Position numbers and translations under genes: made by a program. Shown here one piece after another: positions 18,300 through 27,229 of a DNA stretch of 64,000 nt. The notes below the pieces were generated by a model. That model searched no databases, was not told the DNA's origin, and saw nothing but the letters and a program-made list of their open reading frames with translations. The stretch's first letter is position 1. Each line of letters begins with the position of its first letter. Origin of the DNA: Fodinibius sp051746985. Lineage in GTDB: Bacteria > Bacteroidota > Rhodothermia > Balneolales > Balneolaceae. The stretch is taken from contig JBNJFP010000005.1 in the NCBI GenBank assembly GCA_051746985.1, forward strand, positions 1-64,000, read 5' to 3'.

Positions 18300-18962
18300 T
18301 TAACTGATTGGCTTTTGAAAAATAATGACCCGATCACCTGGAAATTCTACGGATGCGTTCCAGTGGTCGGCCAGCCAGCGAAATGTATCTTTGGTGTAAA
18401 AGGTGACGTGCGTGATGTCCAGCCGGTAATGCCAATCCGCAAAAAAATTGACATCGTCTTCGGCGATTTTAGTCATAATGCCCAGATAGCCACCGGGACG
18501 CAGGCATTCCCACAGACGTTCCAACTCCCTGCCGGGATGAAACAGGTGCTCGACTACTTCTGTAGCGGTAATAAAATCATAGGTTTCATCAAACACGGAG
18601 TCGTCAGCATCATAAAACGAATCGTAAATACGCATGTGGTGGCCCGCTTCTTCAAACATCAGGTTGAGGGTTGGGCCCGGACCTGATCCAAAATCAAGGC
18701 CTTCGCTATTAGGTGCGAGCAGCTTGTTTAGCGGATCAAAAAGTTGGCTCAGGAAGTTGCGGTAGCCTTCGTCGGTCGGATCGTTTTCGTGGGTTTCGTA
18801 ACGGGCAAACTCTTCATCACGTTCGGGACGATCTTTGGGCGGCGCAAAAATTAATTGACATATTTGGCATTGGTAATAATCCGAGGCATAATGCTCGGAG
18901 GTATCTTTATAAAAAAGTTGGATGTTGTCACTCTCGCAGAGAATACAAAAGTTTAGTTGCAC
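18300..18962 (-). CDS. Class I SAM methyltransferase with N-terminal zinc-ribbon-like motif
   Basis: 220 residues. It begins with CxxC (CILC) and a second CxxC (CQIC) about 25 residues on, a probable zinc knuckle. It continues with a Rossmann methyltransferase: motif I LDFGSGPGPTLNLM, FITATEVVEHLFHPGRELERL and LRPGGYLGIMTK. Such proteins are annotated as class I SAM-dependent methyltransferases, often for small molecules or saccharides. The target is unknown. A good TAccTTTG promoter box lies 34 nt upstream. Confidence 0.87.
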   Translation of the reverse strand: MQLNFCILCESDNIQLFYKDTSEHYASDYYQCQICQLIFAPPKDRPERDEEFARYETHENDPTDEGYRNFLSQLFDPLNKLLAPNSEGLDFGSGPGPTLNLMFEEAGHHMRIYDSFYDADDSVFDETYDFITATEVVEHLFHPGRELERLWECLRPGGYLGIMTKIAEDDVNFFADWHYRLDITHVTFYTKDTFRWLADHWNASVEFPGDRVIIFQKPIS

Positions 18963-18995
18963 AGAATAAATGATCGTTTAGATTATAGGGGCCCT

Positions 18996-19003
18996 CAAAG
19001 GTA
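18996..19003 (-). promoter_or_regulatory. Candidate -7 promoter box for the methyltransferase gene
   Basis: On the minus strand this reads TACCTTTG, an exact match to the Bacteroidota TAnnTTTG -7 element, 34 nt upstream of the start at 18962. I do not see a clear -33 TTTG at the usual distance. Confidence 0.45.
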
Positions 19004-19089
19004 CAAAATTAGAACCCCTTTTCGGGTATTTAGGATATAAAAATGTTGGGGAAGGTTAAGTCGAATAAAATACAGGGCAAGGTAGTAAT

Positions 19090-19524
19090 ATGGAAGTTAT
19101 AGATAAAAGTGGATTTGCGGTTGTTGGAATTAAAGTGGAAGCCGAATGGGAAGAACTTCACACCAAAATGCCAAAAGCTTGGCAAGAATTGAAACAGCGA
19201 CTGGAGGAAATATCAAATCGCAAAGGTGATATCATGATGGATCTATCACTGTGGGAGGAAGGTGGGACTTATAAACAGCTGGTAGGTGTGGAAACCACGC
19301 TTGATACGGAAGTTCCCAAAGGAATGACAAAGATTATTATTCCGCCCAAAAAATATGTGTGGCACCAACATAAGGGGGAGCTGTCAGAAGTTGGGGAAAC
19401 GTTTGGGCAGATGTATGAGTGGGCAGAGCAACAAAATGTAGAAACAGGGAACTTTAAAGTTGATGTTGGCTATCGAATGGATGGGGCCGAAAGCACGCAC
19501 GACTTACATATTGGAGTGATGTAG
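19090..19524 (+). CDS. GyrI-like/effector-binding domain protein
   Basis: 144 residues that fit one stand-alone GyrI-like small-molecule binding domain (SHS2 repeats) and no DNA-binding part. It starts MEVIDKSGFAVVGIKVEAEW, has a central DLSLWEEGGTYKQLVGVE strand pair, IIPPKKYVWHQHKG, and ends STHDLHIGVM. Family members bind hydrophobic ligands, inhibit gyrase or hydrolyse lactone-like compounds. The function here is not determined. It lies 74 bp ahead of hutH on the same strand, but no link to histidine breakdown is evident. Confidence 0.75.
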   Translation: MEVIDKSGFAVVGIKVEAEWEELHTKMPKAWQELKQRLEEISNRKGDIMMDLSLWEEGGTYKQLVGVETTLDTEVPKGMTKIIIPPKKYVWHQHKGELSEVGETFGQMYEWAEQQNVETGNFKVDVGYRMDGAESTHDLHIGVM

Positions 19525-19597
19525 AATAACAGTTGGGATGGGAAAGCAGACCTCGTATTTTTAGCAAAACTTATCGGGAAAGAAAAATGACAGTGCC

Positions 19598-21097
19598 GTG
19601 AAAATTACGATACCCAATTTATACAGTAATCTATCTGCAAGTATTGCCCATTTAAAGGAGGATAAATCTTCGGTTCTAAATGCGCGATCGATTGTTGAAA
19701 ATGCTCTCGATCGCGACGAGCCAATGTATGGTATTAATACGGGATTTGGTGCGTTGGCCAATAAACGAGTGGGAGGTGAACAGCTAAAGCAGCTCCAGCG
19801 TAATTTAATATTGTCGCATTCCGTGGGAGTGGGGGATCTGATCCCTAAAGATATTTCCCGGTTGATGCTGCAGCTTAAAATTCACGCCTTAGGATTGGGT
19901 AACTCCGGGATTTCTGAAGAAACTTTCGACCGCCTCATTTATTTTTCTGATCATAATTTGGTTCCTGCCATGCCCGAAAAAGGAAGTGTAGGTGCGTCGG
20001 GCGACTTGGCTCCGCTGGCCCACATGTCGTTACCCCTGCTCGGTTACGGTGTGTTTTGGAATGAGGACGGAACCGATACTATTCCCGCTGAGAAAGTATT
20101 AAAAGAACACGGTTTGAAGCCCATCGACCTGCAGGCTAAGGATGGGTTGTCGCTTATTAATGGTACGCAGTTGATGGGGGCGTATGGTGCATATGTACTG
20201 GAAAAATCACTAAGTTTGTTAAAAGCTGTTGACCTCATTGCAGCCATGAGTCTGGAAGCGCTGCAGGGGAGCATCAAACCATTTGACAAACGGGTACATG
20301 AAATTCGTCCGCATAACGGACAGCAGGAAGTGGCGAAAAATGTACGGACGTTACTGGTCGAAAGTGAGATTTTAGAGTCGCATCGCGATTGTGGTAAGGT
20401 GCAGGATCCCTACTGCCTGCGCTGCGTGCCCCAGGTGCATGGTGCCAGCCGCGATGGTTTGGCATATTGTTGTCAGGCGATTGAAACGGAACTCAATTCG
20501 GTGACGGATAATCCGCTGGTGTTTGAAGATGGCGATATTATCAGCGGCGGGAACTTCCACGGCCAACCGTTGGCACTGGCGTTGGATCATGCCAAGATTG
20601 CCTTAGCCGAACTGGCCAGCATCTCCGAGCGGCGGACGTACTTGCTGCTTGAAGGTCATGATGGATTGCCCGAACTACTCATGGAGGAGACAGGTATCAA
20701 CTCTGGATTTATGATTCCACAGTACACTTCGGCGTCGCTGGTATCCGAAAACAAGGTGCTTTGCCACCCATCCTCGGTGGATTCTATTCCCACAAGTCTT
20801 GGGCAAGAAGACCACGTGAGTATGGGGAGCATCAGCGCGTTAAAACTGCTGGAAGTGTATCAAAATGTGGAGCAGGTGCTGGCCATTGAACTTTTTACCG
20901 CGGCACAGGCCTTGGATTTTCGGAAGCCGCTGCGGCCGGGCAAAGGCGTTGAAATTGCTCATCAGTTTGTGCGCGATGCTATTCCGCACGCCGATGAGGA
21001 TCACTATTTTAAGGATGATATCAGCAAAGCGGTAGAACTTTTGCAAAACCGCAGCATGGTGAAAGAAGTGGAAAATGAGCTGGTTGAGTTAATGTAA
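19598..21097 (+). CDS. hutH: Histidine ammonia-lyase
   Basis: 499 residues, full length, starting at GTG. The MIO prosthetic group forms from Ala133-Ser134-Gly135 in GSVGASGDLAPLAHMSLPLLG. YGINTGFGAL and RNLILSHSVGVG near the N-terminus and the QEDHVSMGS loop with its catalytic region are all present. It converts L-histidine to urocanate and ammonia in the cytoplasm, the first step of histidine utilisation. hutI and hutG are nearby, but hutU, needed for the second step, is not in the window. It ends 16 bp before a perfect 28-bp palindrome. Confidence 0.97.
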   Translation: MKITIPNLYSNLSASIAHLKEDKSSVLNARSIVENALDRDEPMYGINTGFGALANKRVGGEQLKQLQRNLILSHSVGVGDLIPKDISRLMLQLKIHALGLGNSGISEETFDRLIYFSDHNLVPAMPEKGSVGASGDLAPLAHMSLPLLGYGVFWNEDGTDTIPAEKVLKEHGLKPIDLQAKDGLSLINGTQLMGAYGAYVLEKSLSLLKAVDLIAAMSLEALQGSIKPFDKRVHEIRPHNGQQEVAKNVRTLLVESEILESHRDCGKVQDPYCLRCVPQVHGASRDGLAYCCQAIETELNSVTDNPLVFEDGDIISGGNFHGQPLALALDHAKIALAELASISERRTYLLLEGHDGLPELLMEETGINSGFMIPQYTSASLVSENKVLCHPSSVDSIPTSLGQEDHVSMGSISALKLLEVYQNVEQVLAIELFTAAQALDFRKPLRPGKGVEIAHQFVRDAIPHADEDHYFKDDISKAVELLQNRSMVKEVENELVELM

Positions 21098-21113
21098 TTT
21101 CAGAATCCTCTAT

Positions 21114-21141
21114 GTAAGGAAACGGCGCGCCGTTTCCTTAC
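21114..21141. repeat. Perfect 28-bp palindrome, possible bidirectional terminator
   Basis: Each arm reads GTAAGGAAACGGCG outward to inward, and the two arms meet with no spacer at the centre (CGCGCG core within GGCGCGCC). It lies between the convergent hutH and SPOR-barrel genes. As RNA it would fold into a very stable hairpin. An AT-rich TTTAATTTATTTT follows on the plus strand. A terminator is the simplest reading. Confidence 0.7.
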
Positions 21142-21160
21142 GATTTAATTTATTTTCCTG

Positions 21161-22402
21161 TCAGTTATCGTCAACCACTTTTAGTCCCTCAAAGTCGGTA
21201 TTAAGGTTCACCGGACGTGGAAAAGAAATGACATAGGCATCTTCGTGGAAATCGGTCATAATTTGCTGAATATCAGAGGCATCGGTGAACGCGGTTAATA
21301 CTCCGATAAGCACTTCGTAATATTGTTTTCTTTTGATGATGAAAATTTTTTCTTTAGCGTTTTCAAGTTCAGGAAGATTCTCGATGGCATAATTTCTGAC
21401 TCGCTGGGCAGAGGAAAAATTATAGGACGCAAAAAGTTGTACATAATGTCCCGCTGTAAGCAGTTCGGCCATACCGGTTTCTTGATCTACCGTAACGGGA
21501 TTTATGGTACTCGACATATTGGTTAAAGTTTCTTCGAGATCATCCATTCTTTTGGCAAGCCCATTCATTCGAACATTTAGCGAATCAATATCTGATCTAT
21601 TATTCTGAATAGCGGTATCATGGCGCTGGTCGTTATTATCACTTCGATCTTCCAGTTCGCTGACTTTGGCATCCAATTGTTTTAGTAGGTCTGATTGGGC
21701 CATCAGGTGATCATAATCTGTTTTGCTTAAGGTAGTTGGAAATGGTTTCCAGGAAGGATGAATGGCATTCTTTTTGCCAAAGTTGAGCCGAATTCCGGCT
21801 GTTAGTGAATTCACGAGATCAGAACCCCAGCCTCCGGTTTCGTTATCCAGCTCATTTGACCCGACATGATAGTCGTAATGGGCATACAGATCCACGGCAT
21901 TCGTGAGTTTGTAGGCCAGCCCACCGCCGAGATTGTAACTCGAGTTGTGGTTGAATATTTCTTCGTTAGGATTACGATAATTGTAGAGATCATATCCCAC
22001 ACCGGCGGTTAAAAATGGATTGATGCGCTCGGTTATCAGGTTGATCATAAAAAGTTGATTGAGATTGACGATGTTGCGAAATGCAATGCTGTTAAGGTTG
22101 GTTTCAAACGGCTGATCGAGTCCTCGAATTTGTGTACGCTGATAGCCGAGTTCGAGCGACCAAATTGGGGTCAGGGCATATTGCATCCCAACACCAAAGG
22201 TGGGGGTGTCTTTTACATTGGTGCTAAAATTGCTTGATAAAAAGTATTCGTTTCGGTTGGTATCACCGAGCGTTGCTCCGCCATTAATGGTGAGGCTTAG
22301 GGTACGGAAATCGTGTCCCCTGTAACTTTGCGCCGAACCAATAATTGGAATAATGATTAGTAAACACAGTCCAATACCCCTTTTTGTTATTGATGGTATC
22401 AT
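21161..22402 (-). CDS. Outer-membrane beta-barrel/coiled-coil/SPOR domain protein
   Basis: 413 residues in four parts. A signal peptide (1-24, cleaved after GSA) precedes an 8-strand-like beta-barrel (27-210, ending AGIRLNFG). A long heptad-rich coiled coil follows (228-297, with DNNDQRHDTAIQNNRSDIDS), then a C-terminal SPOR domain (317-394: GHYVQLFASYNFSSAQ, YYEVLIGVL). SPOR domains bind glycan strands lacking peptides at division septa. The layout resembles OmpA, an outer-membrane anchor reaching the cell wall, but with SPOR as the wall binder. A strong ribosome site (CCCTCCTT on the plus strand at 22410-22417) fixes the start. Confidence 0.87.
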   Translation of the reverse strand: MIPSITKRGIGLCLLIIIPIIGSAQSYRGHDFRTLSLTINGGATLGDTNRNEYFLSSNFSTNVKDTPTFGVGMQYALTPIWSLELGYQRTQIRGLDQPFETNLNSIAFRNIVNLNQLFMINLITERINPFLTAGVGYDLYNYRNPNEEIFNHNSSYNLGGGLAYKLTNAVDLYAHYDYHVGSNELDNETGGWGSDLVNSLTAGIRLNFGKKNAIHPSWKPFPTTLSKTDYDHLMAQSDLLKQLDAKVSELEDRSDNNDQRHDTAIQNNRSDIDSLNVRMNGLAKRMDDLEETLTNMSSTINPVTVDQETGMAELLTAGHYVQLFASYNFSSAQRVRNYAIENLPELENAKEKIFIIKRKQYYEVLIGVLTAFTDASDIQQIMTDFHEDAYVISFPRPVNLNTDFEGLKVVDDN

Positions 22403-22595
22403 AAGTACTCCCTCCTTAAAAGCCGTTTTTTTTGTGCTAATAGTGATGCCGCTCTCTTTTGTTGTGCTGACATCTATTTAAAAGCTACGCAGACGGGGGC
22501 ATTTAGTCATGTTTGAATCTTCTAATTATTTGGGGTATTTGTTATTATCAGATTTACAGTGTTAACACCAGATAGGGATAACTAAATACCAGAAT

Positions 22596-23810
22596 ATGCC
22601 GGTACTTACGAACATTGGATTTTTGGCAACATGTAAAGAACAGGGGCAGCAAGATGAGATCCATCCCATAAAAAATGCGGCGATAGCCTGGGAGAATGAG
22701 ACCATTGTTTGGGTGGGGCAGGAAAAAGCGCTGCCGGAAAAATATGCGGAAGAAGAAGCATTTGATGCGGAAGATAAAATGGTGGTTCCGGGGTTGATCG
22801 ACTGTCACACGCACTTGGCGTTTGGGGGATGGCGCCCCGATGAGTTTGCAATGCGGGTGCAGGGCAAAAGCTATCTTGAGATCGCAAAAGCTGGTGGTGG
22901 AATCCTTTCAACGGTGAAGGATACGCGTGAGGCCACTGAAGATGAACTTTTTAAAAAAGCATCCGGGTTTTTGCAGGAGATGGCCAAGCTGGGGGTAACT
23001 ACCGTGGAGTGCAAAAGTGGTTATGGGTTGTCCGTTGAGGATGAGCTGAAAACGTTATGGGTGTATCGCCGACTGGCCGAAGATCAGCCACTGAGTATCG
23101 TTCCGACCTTTTTGGGGGCGCATACGATTCCGCCGGAATACAAAGATGATAGGGAAGGGTATATTGATCTGGTTGTTGAAGAAATGATACCGGTTGTGGC
23201 TGAGCAAAATCTGGCCGAGTTTTGTGATATTTTTACGGAGGAGTCGGCGTTTACAGTAGAGGAGTCGCGACGTATTCTGTTGGCAGCCAAGGCAGCTGGA
23301 TTAACGCCAAAACTACATGCCGACCAGTTGACTTCGTGCGGTGGAGCTGAACTCGCGGCGGAGTTAAAGGCCGCCAGCGCCGACCACCTGGAGAAAATTT
23401 CGGATGAGGGAATTCAGGCAATGGCCGAAGCCGGAGTGGTGGGGGTCACGTTGCCGCTGGCATCACTCTATACGCAGGAAGAGTTTTTGGATTGCCGCCG
23501 GTTGGTGGAGGGAGGTGTTGAAGTGGCTGTAGCTACGGACTTTAATCCCGGATCGGCGCCCAGCTACGACTTGCCGTTGGCTATGATGTTGACGTGCAAC
23601 CACGGGCGGTTGACACCCGCAGAAGTGTTAAAAGGTGCTACAATGTATGCTGCTAAAGCTATAAAACGGGATGTAAAACTGGGATCCATTGAGCAGGGGA
23701 AAGTAGCTAATTTTGCAGTTATTGATGCACCTGATCCCAATTTTTGGATGTATCATTATCGAGGGGCATGTTGCGTGGGATTGTTTATTGAGGGAGAGAA
23801 AGTCATATGA
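22596..23810 (+). CDS. hutI: Imidazolonepropionase
   Basis: 404 residues, the usual length. Family marks are VPGLIDCHTHLAFGGWR (HxH metal ligands), GGGILSTVKDTR, GVTTVECKSGYGL, FLGAHTIPPEY, KLHADQLTSCGGAELA and VAVATDFNPGSAP with the late metal-binding Asp. It hydrolyses 4-imidazolone-5-propanoate to N-formimidoyl-L-glutamate, step three of histidine degradation. It shares an approx. 190-bp intergenic region with the divergent SPOR-barrel gene. It has no strong ribosome site. Confidence 0.97.
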   Translation: MPVLTNIGFLATCKEQGQQDEIHPIKNAAIAWENETIVWVGQEKALPEKYAEEEAFDAEDKMVVPGLIDCHTHLAFGGWRPDEFAMRVQGKSYLEIAKAGGGILSTVKDTREATEDELFKKASGFLQEMAKLGVTTVECKSGYGLSVEDELKTLWVYRRLAEDQPLSIVPTFLGAHTIPPEYKDDREGYIDLVVEEMIPVVAEQNLAEFCDIFTEESAFTVEESRRILLAAKAAGLTPKLHADQLTSCGGAELAAELKAASADHLEKISDEGIQAMAEAGVVGVTLPLASLYTQEEFLDCRRLVEGGVEVAVATDFNPGSAPSYDLPLAMMLTCNHGRLTPAEVLKGATMYAAKAIKRDVKLGSIEQGKVANFAVIDAPDPNFWMYHYRGACCVGLFIEGEKVI

Positions 23811-23926
23811 TGGTATTTACTAAAATCCTGTCAGGGTTCTGATAGAATGCCCTACATAATTTTGGAATCAAATTCGTTATGGTGTCCTAAAATAGCACAT
23901 CCACAACCTTAATAAGGGAGGGTATT

Positions 23927-24325
23927 ATGGCACCAAAAACAATGCGAAAAATGAAGAATGCTGTGGCGTGGTTTGAAATTCCTGCAAAGAAATTGAACCG
24001 AGCAAAAAAATTCTATGAGACCATTTTTGATATAGCCATGGAGGACATGGAAATGGATAATGATTTGAAGATGACGATGTTCCCCGTGGAAGAAGGAGGA
24101 ATAGGCGGAGCAATTTGTGAACACACGGAGTATTATACCCCCAGCCGCGATGGAGCATTAGTATATATAAGCGCCAATCCCGATCTGCAACACGTGCTGG
24201 ATAAAGTGGAGCAAAACGGGGGCAAGATCCTGCAAAAGAAAACCATTATAACCGATGAATATGGTTATATGGCCATTATTGAGGATACGGAAGGCAATCG
24301 CGTAGCGCTTCATTCTGATCACTAA
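23927..24325 (+). CDS. VOC family protein
   Basis: 132 residues. One VOC domain starts VAWFEIPAKKLNRAKKFYE, continues MFPVEEGGIGGAI and LVYISANPDLQHVLDKVEQNGGKIL, and ends YGYMAIIEDTEGNRVALH, like YdcJ/PhnB-type small glyoxalase-fold proteins. The usual N-terminal His ligand is not obvious, so enzymatic activity is uncertain. A strong Shine-Dalgarno (AAGGGAGGG, 23914-23922) precedes the ATG, rare in this window and suggesting good expression. Its own terminator follows. Confidence 0.85.
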   Translation: MAPKTMRKMKNAVAWFEIPAKKLNRAKKFYETIFDIAMEDMEMDNDLKMTMFPVEEGGIGGAICEHTEYYTPSRDGALVYISANPDLQHVLDKVEQNGGKILQKKTIITDEYGYMAIIEDTEGNRVALHSDH

Positions 24326-24350
24326 AAATGATGAATATCAGATATTTCTG

Positions 24351-24381
24351 ATGCTGCCGGTGCAAGTTGGCAGCATTTTTT
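24351..24381 (+). terminator. Rho-independent terminator of the VOC gene
   Basis: Stem ATGCTGCC/GGCAGCAT (8 bp) with a 10-nt loop, followed by six T. It separates the VOC gene from the antiporter-hutG pair. Confidence 0.9.
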
Positions 24382-24436
24382 GTTAATAAAATAGTATCGT
24401 TAGTATGTTGGCTGTATTATTAACAAATAAGCTATC

Positions 24437-25507
24437 GTGATTGCTACCATTATCTTCTTTATTGTTGGACTTATTATGCTCGTGGCCGGTGCAGAGCTTT
24501 TGGTGAGAGGAGCCTCAAATTTAGCGACGCGGCTGGGGATGACCTCGCTGGTTATTGGATTAACGGTCGTATCTTTTGGAACCAGTGCGCCCGAACTGGC
24601 GATCAGCCTGCAGTCGGGTCTTGCGGGAGAAGATGCCCTGTTGATAGGCAATGTTATCGGCAGCAATATTTTCAACATCCTTTTTGTTTTGGGGATATCC
24701 GCGATGGTAATGCCGTTGCTTGCCTCAAAAAGTCTGGTAAGGCTCGATGTACCTTTGATGATTGGTATCTCATTCTTGCTATATCTTTTTGCCTGGGATG
24801 GGATGATAGGTCGGGTTGAGGGGGGAGTTTTGTTCGGAATACTGGTGCTATATCTTAGTTATTTAATTTATGATGGACAACAATCCAATGATGATCAAAT
24901 TATCGAGGAAGATGACCAAAATAAATCTGTTCAGAAAAAGCACTGGTTTTGGGATGCCGCTCGCATCATTGTGGGATTAGCGCTGTTGGTAATGGGTGCC
25001 CGCTGGTTGGTTGATGGCGCCGTTACTTTTGCCCAATATTTGGGAGTGAGTAGCCTGGTCATCGGGTTGACGATTGTGGCTGCCGGAACTTCGCTGCCCG
25101 AAGTAGCCACTTCGATATTGGCAAGTATCAAAGGAGAACGAGATTTAGCCGTGGGAAATATCGTAGGCAGTAACCTTTTCAACATCATGTGTATTATTGG
25201 TTTAACAGCCATAGTTTTGCCCGACGGAATTACCGTGCAGTCAGGAGTCATAGGCTTCGATCTTCCAATTATGATTGCCGCTACGATAATTTGTTTGCCT
25301 ATTTTTTTTACTGGGAATGTAATAAGTCGCTGGGAGGGGGCTCTCTTCTTCGGATATTATATCGCCTTCACCATATATTTGATTTTAACGGCAACCGAAC
25401 ATCATCTGCTGCCCGCTTTTAATTTTGCTATGGGATGGTTCGTGTTGCCTATGACGTTAATCACCGGAATTACTGTTCTTTTCAATGAAATTAAAAATAG
25501 ACATTAA
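24437..25507 (+). CDS. Calcium/sodium antiporter (CaCA family, YrbG-like)
   Basis: 356 residues in two inverted membrane repeats. Each carries the CaCA alpha signature: TSLVIGLTVVSFGTSAPELA with GNVIGSNIFN in the first half, and SSLVIGLTIVAAGTSLPEVA with GNIVGSNLFN in the second. It exchanges Ca2+ for Na+ or H+ across the inner membrane. The stop overlaps the start of hutG (TAATG), so the two are translationally coupled. The reason for coupling an antiporter to hutG is unclear. The start is GTG. Confidence 0.92.
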   Translation: MIATIIFFIVGLIMLVAGAELLVRGASNLATRLGMTSLVIGLTVVSFGTSAPELAISLQSGLAGEDALLIGNVIGSNIFNILFVLGISAMVMPLLASKSLVRLDVPLMIGISFLLYLFAWDGMIGRVEGGVLFGILVLYLSYLIYDGQQSNDDQIIEEDDQNKSVQKKHWFWDAARIIVGLALLVMGARWLVDGAVTFAQYLGVSSLVIGLTIVAAGTSLPEVATSILASIKGERDLAVGNIVGSNLFNIMCIIGLTAIVLPDGITVQSGVIGFDLPIMIAATIICLPIFFTGNVISRWEGALFFGYYIAFTIYLILTATEHHLLPAFNFAMGWFVLPMTLITGITVLFNEIKNRH

Positions 25508-26451
25508 TGGTATCTATGAGTCATCTAAACAAAACTACTGTCGATATTCCCAAAACAGAAGAAAACGATCCGCGAATAGGCCAGTTGTTGGGGGCCAGTC
25601 TAAATAAAGATGATACGCCGCGAGTAGTTCTTATCGGATTTCCCTCTGACAAGGGCGTAGCCATCAACGGGGGACGTACCGGAGCGGCTGATGCGCCAAA
25701 AACTATTCGCAAAGAGCTGTATAAGCTGACCCCAAATCCAGAAAACTACAAGGTTTTTGTGGATTTGATTGGAGCTACCAAAGATATTGGGGATTTGAAA
25801 ATCCAGTACGAAGTAGAAAAGGATCAGCAACATTTAGCTCAGGTGGTAGCGGGATATGTAGAGCAGGGGACGGTGCCCATTATTTTAGGGGGCGGACATG
25901 AAACGGCCTTCGGTCATTTTCTCGGTTATACGGAAGCGGGTTTAAAAACGGCTATCTTTAATCTGGATGCCCACACGGATGTGCGTCCGCTCAAAGAGGG
26001 CAAAGCACATTCCGGATCACCCTTTCGTCAGGCCATAGAGCACGATAGCGAATGCGCGGAGATGTACCTCGTGGCGGGCTTGCAACCCCATTCGGTAGCC
26101 CGGGCGCACCTGCAATATATTAAAGAGTCTGGTGGTGAGTATTTACTTCGGGATGAAACGAACATCACTTCTATTTCAGGACTTTTTCATCAGCATGAAA
26201 GTCAGCGGCTCATGGTGACCTTCGATATGGATGCCGTAGATCAATCACAAGCACCGGGAGTAAGTGCACCATGTGGCAACGGTTTGCCTGCGGATTTATG
26301 GTTGACGGTTGCTTATTTGGCCGGACGCAACGAGCAGGTTACCTCGTTTGATTTGTCGGAGGTCAATCCGCGCCATGATCATGACAACCAAACAGCAAAA
26401 TTAGCGGCACTGACAATCTGGAACTTTTTGTTGGGATTAAGTCAGCGGTAA
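25507..26451 (+). CDS. hutG: Formimidoylglutamase (arginase family)
   Basis: 314 residues with the arginase-fold manganese motifs: GGGHETAFGH, NLDAHTDVRP followed by HSGSPFRQ, and FDMDAVDQSQAPGVSAP. The GSPFRQ loop is typical of formimidoylglutamase, which splits N-formimidoyl-glutamate to glutamate and formamide. With hutH and hutI nearby, HutG is much more likely than agmatinase. The ATG at 25507 overlaps the antiporter stop; an ATG at 25516 is an alternative start. Confidence 0.93.
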   Translation: MVSMSHLNKTTVDIPKTEENDPRIGQLLGASLNKDDTPRVVLIGFPSDKGVAINGGRTGAADAPKTIRKELYKLTPNPENYKVFVDLIGATKDIGDLKIQYEVEKDQQHLAQVVAGYVEQGTVPIILGGGHETAFGHFLGYTEAGLKTAIFNLDAHTDVRPLKEGKAHSGSPFRQAIEHDSECAEMYLVAGLQPHSVARAHLQYIKESGGEYLLRDETNITSISGLFHQHESQRLMVTFDMDAVDQSQAPGVSAPCGNGLPADLWLTVAYLAGRNEQVTSFDLSEVNPRHDHDNQTAKLAALTIWNFLLGLSQR

Positions 26452-26486
26452 ATAAAATACCCCGCCAAAGATTCCGAACTTGTTTC

Positions 26487-26511
26487 AAGATCTATAGCAG
26501 AGATCTTTTAT
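26487..26511 (+). terminator. Possible terminator of hutG
   Basis: AAGATCT/AGATCTT stem with a 7-nt loop followed by TTTA. Its upstream flank (TTCCGAACTTGTTTCAAGATCT) resembles a decayed copy of the intergenic palindrome at 28744. Confidence 0.55.
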
Positions 26512-26592
26512 CTGTTAACGATGGAACCTTCTGTTAGGAATTTCCGGTTAGTACTTATTTCGTGGACGATCCCAACCAAATAAAAGGTTTCC

Positions 26593-27048
26593 ATGTACAG
26601 ATTACGGCAAGAACAGGTGTTACACACTTCGATGGATGAGCTTTGGCAATTTATATCTCACCCTGTAAATCTTAATAAGATTACCCCTCCGGAACTGGAC
26701 TTTACTATTATCAGTGACGTTCCTGATAAAATGTATAACGGTTTACTGGTTGAATATGATGTGAAGCTCCCATTGCTGGGACACTCGGAATGGGTAACCG
26801 AAATTAAGCATATTGTGCCGGGAGAGGAGTTTGTGGATGAGCAGCGGGTTGGTCCGTATCGCTTTTGGTATCATCATCACAAAATAGAAGAAGTGGAATC
26901 GGGTGTAAAGATGATTGACCAAGTGAACTATGTGCCTCCATACGGAATACTGGGAAAAATTACCAATAGTTTGCTGATTAGAAATAAGCTGCGCGATATT
27001 TTTGACTACCGAAAGCAGGTGCTACATCAGCGGTATAATTCGAAATAG
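26593..27048 (+). CDS. SRPBCC family (START-like ligand-binding) protein
   Basis: 151 residues, a single Bet v1-like domain. The start MYRLRQEQVLHTSMDELWQFISHPVNLNKITPP is typical of the SRPBCC cell-division-inhibitor-like/YfcH-type group, followed by YDVKLPLLGHSEWVTEI and YRFWYHHHKIEEV. These proteins bind hydrophobic ligands; no enzyme activity can be claimed. It stands alone between hutG and the convergent mrp gene, from which it is separated by 181 bp without a credible gene. Confidence 0.82.
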   Translation: MYRLRQEQVLHTSMDELWQFISHPVNLNKITPPELDFTIISDVPDKMYNGLLVEYDVKLPLLGHSEWVTEIKHIVPGEEFVDEQRVGPYRFWYHHHKIEEVESGVKMIDQVNYVPPYGILGKITNSLLIRNKLRDIFDYRKQVLHQRYNSK

Positions 27049-27229
27049 CGTTTCTGTTACTTATTACGATGGAACAGAAGTCCTTTTTTCCAGTCGATAA
27101 CCCAGAAGAGTTAGAAGTAGTTTTTTTGACCCTCTTTTGTGTTCTCTCTACAAGCAGGGTGAAAGACTCATTCATATATAATGAATTCCTTTCCCTAATT
27201 GTTAAGGAAAGGACGGGAATGGGTCAGAG

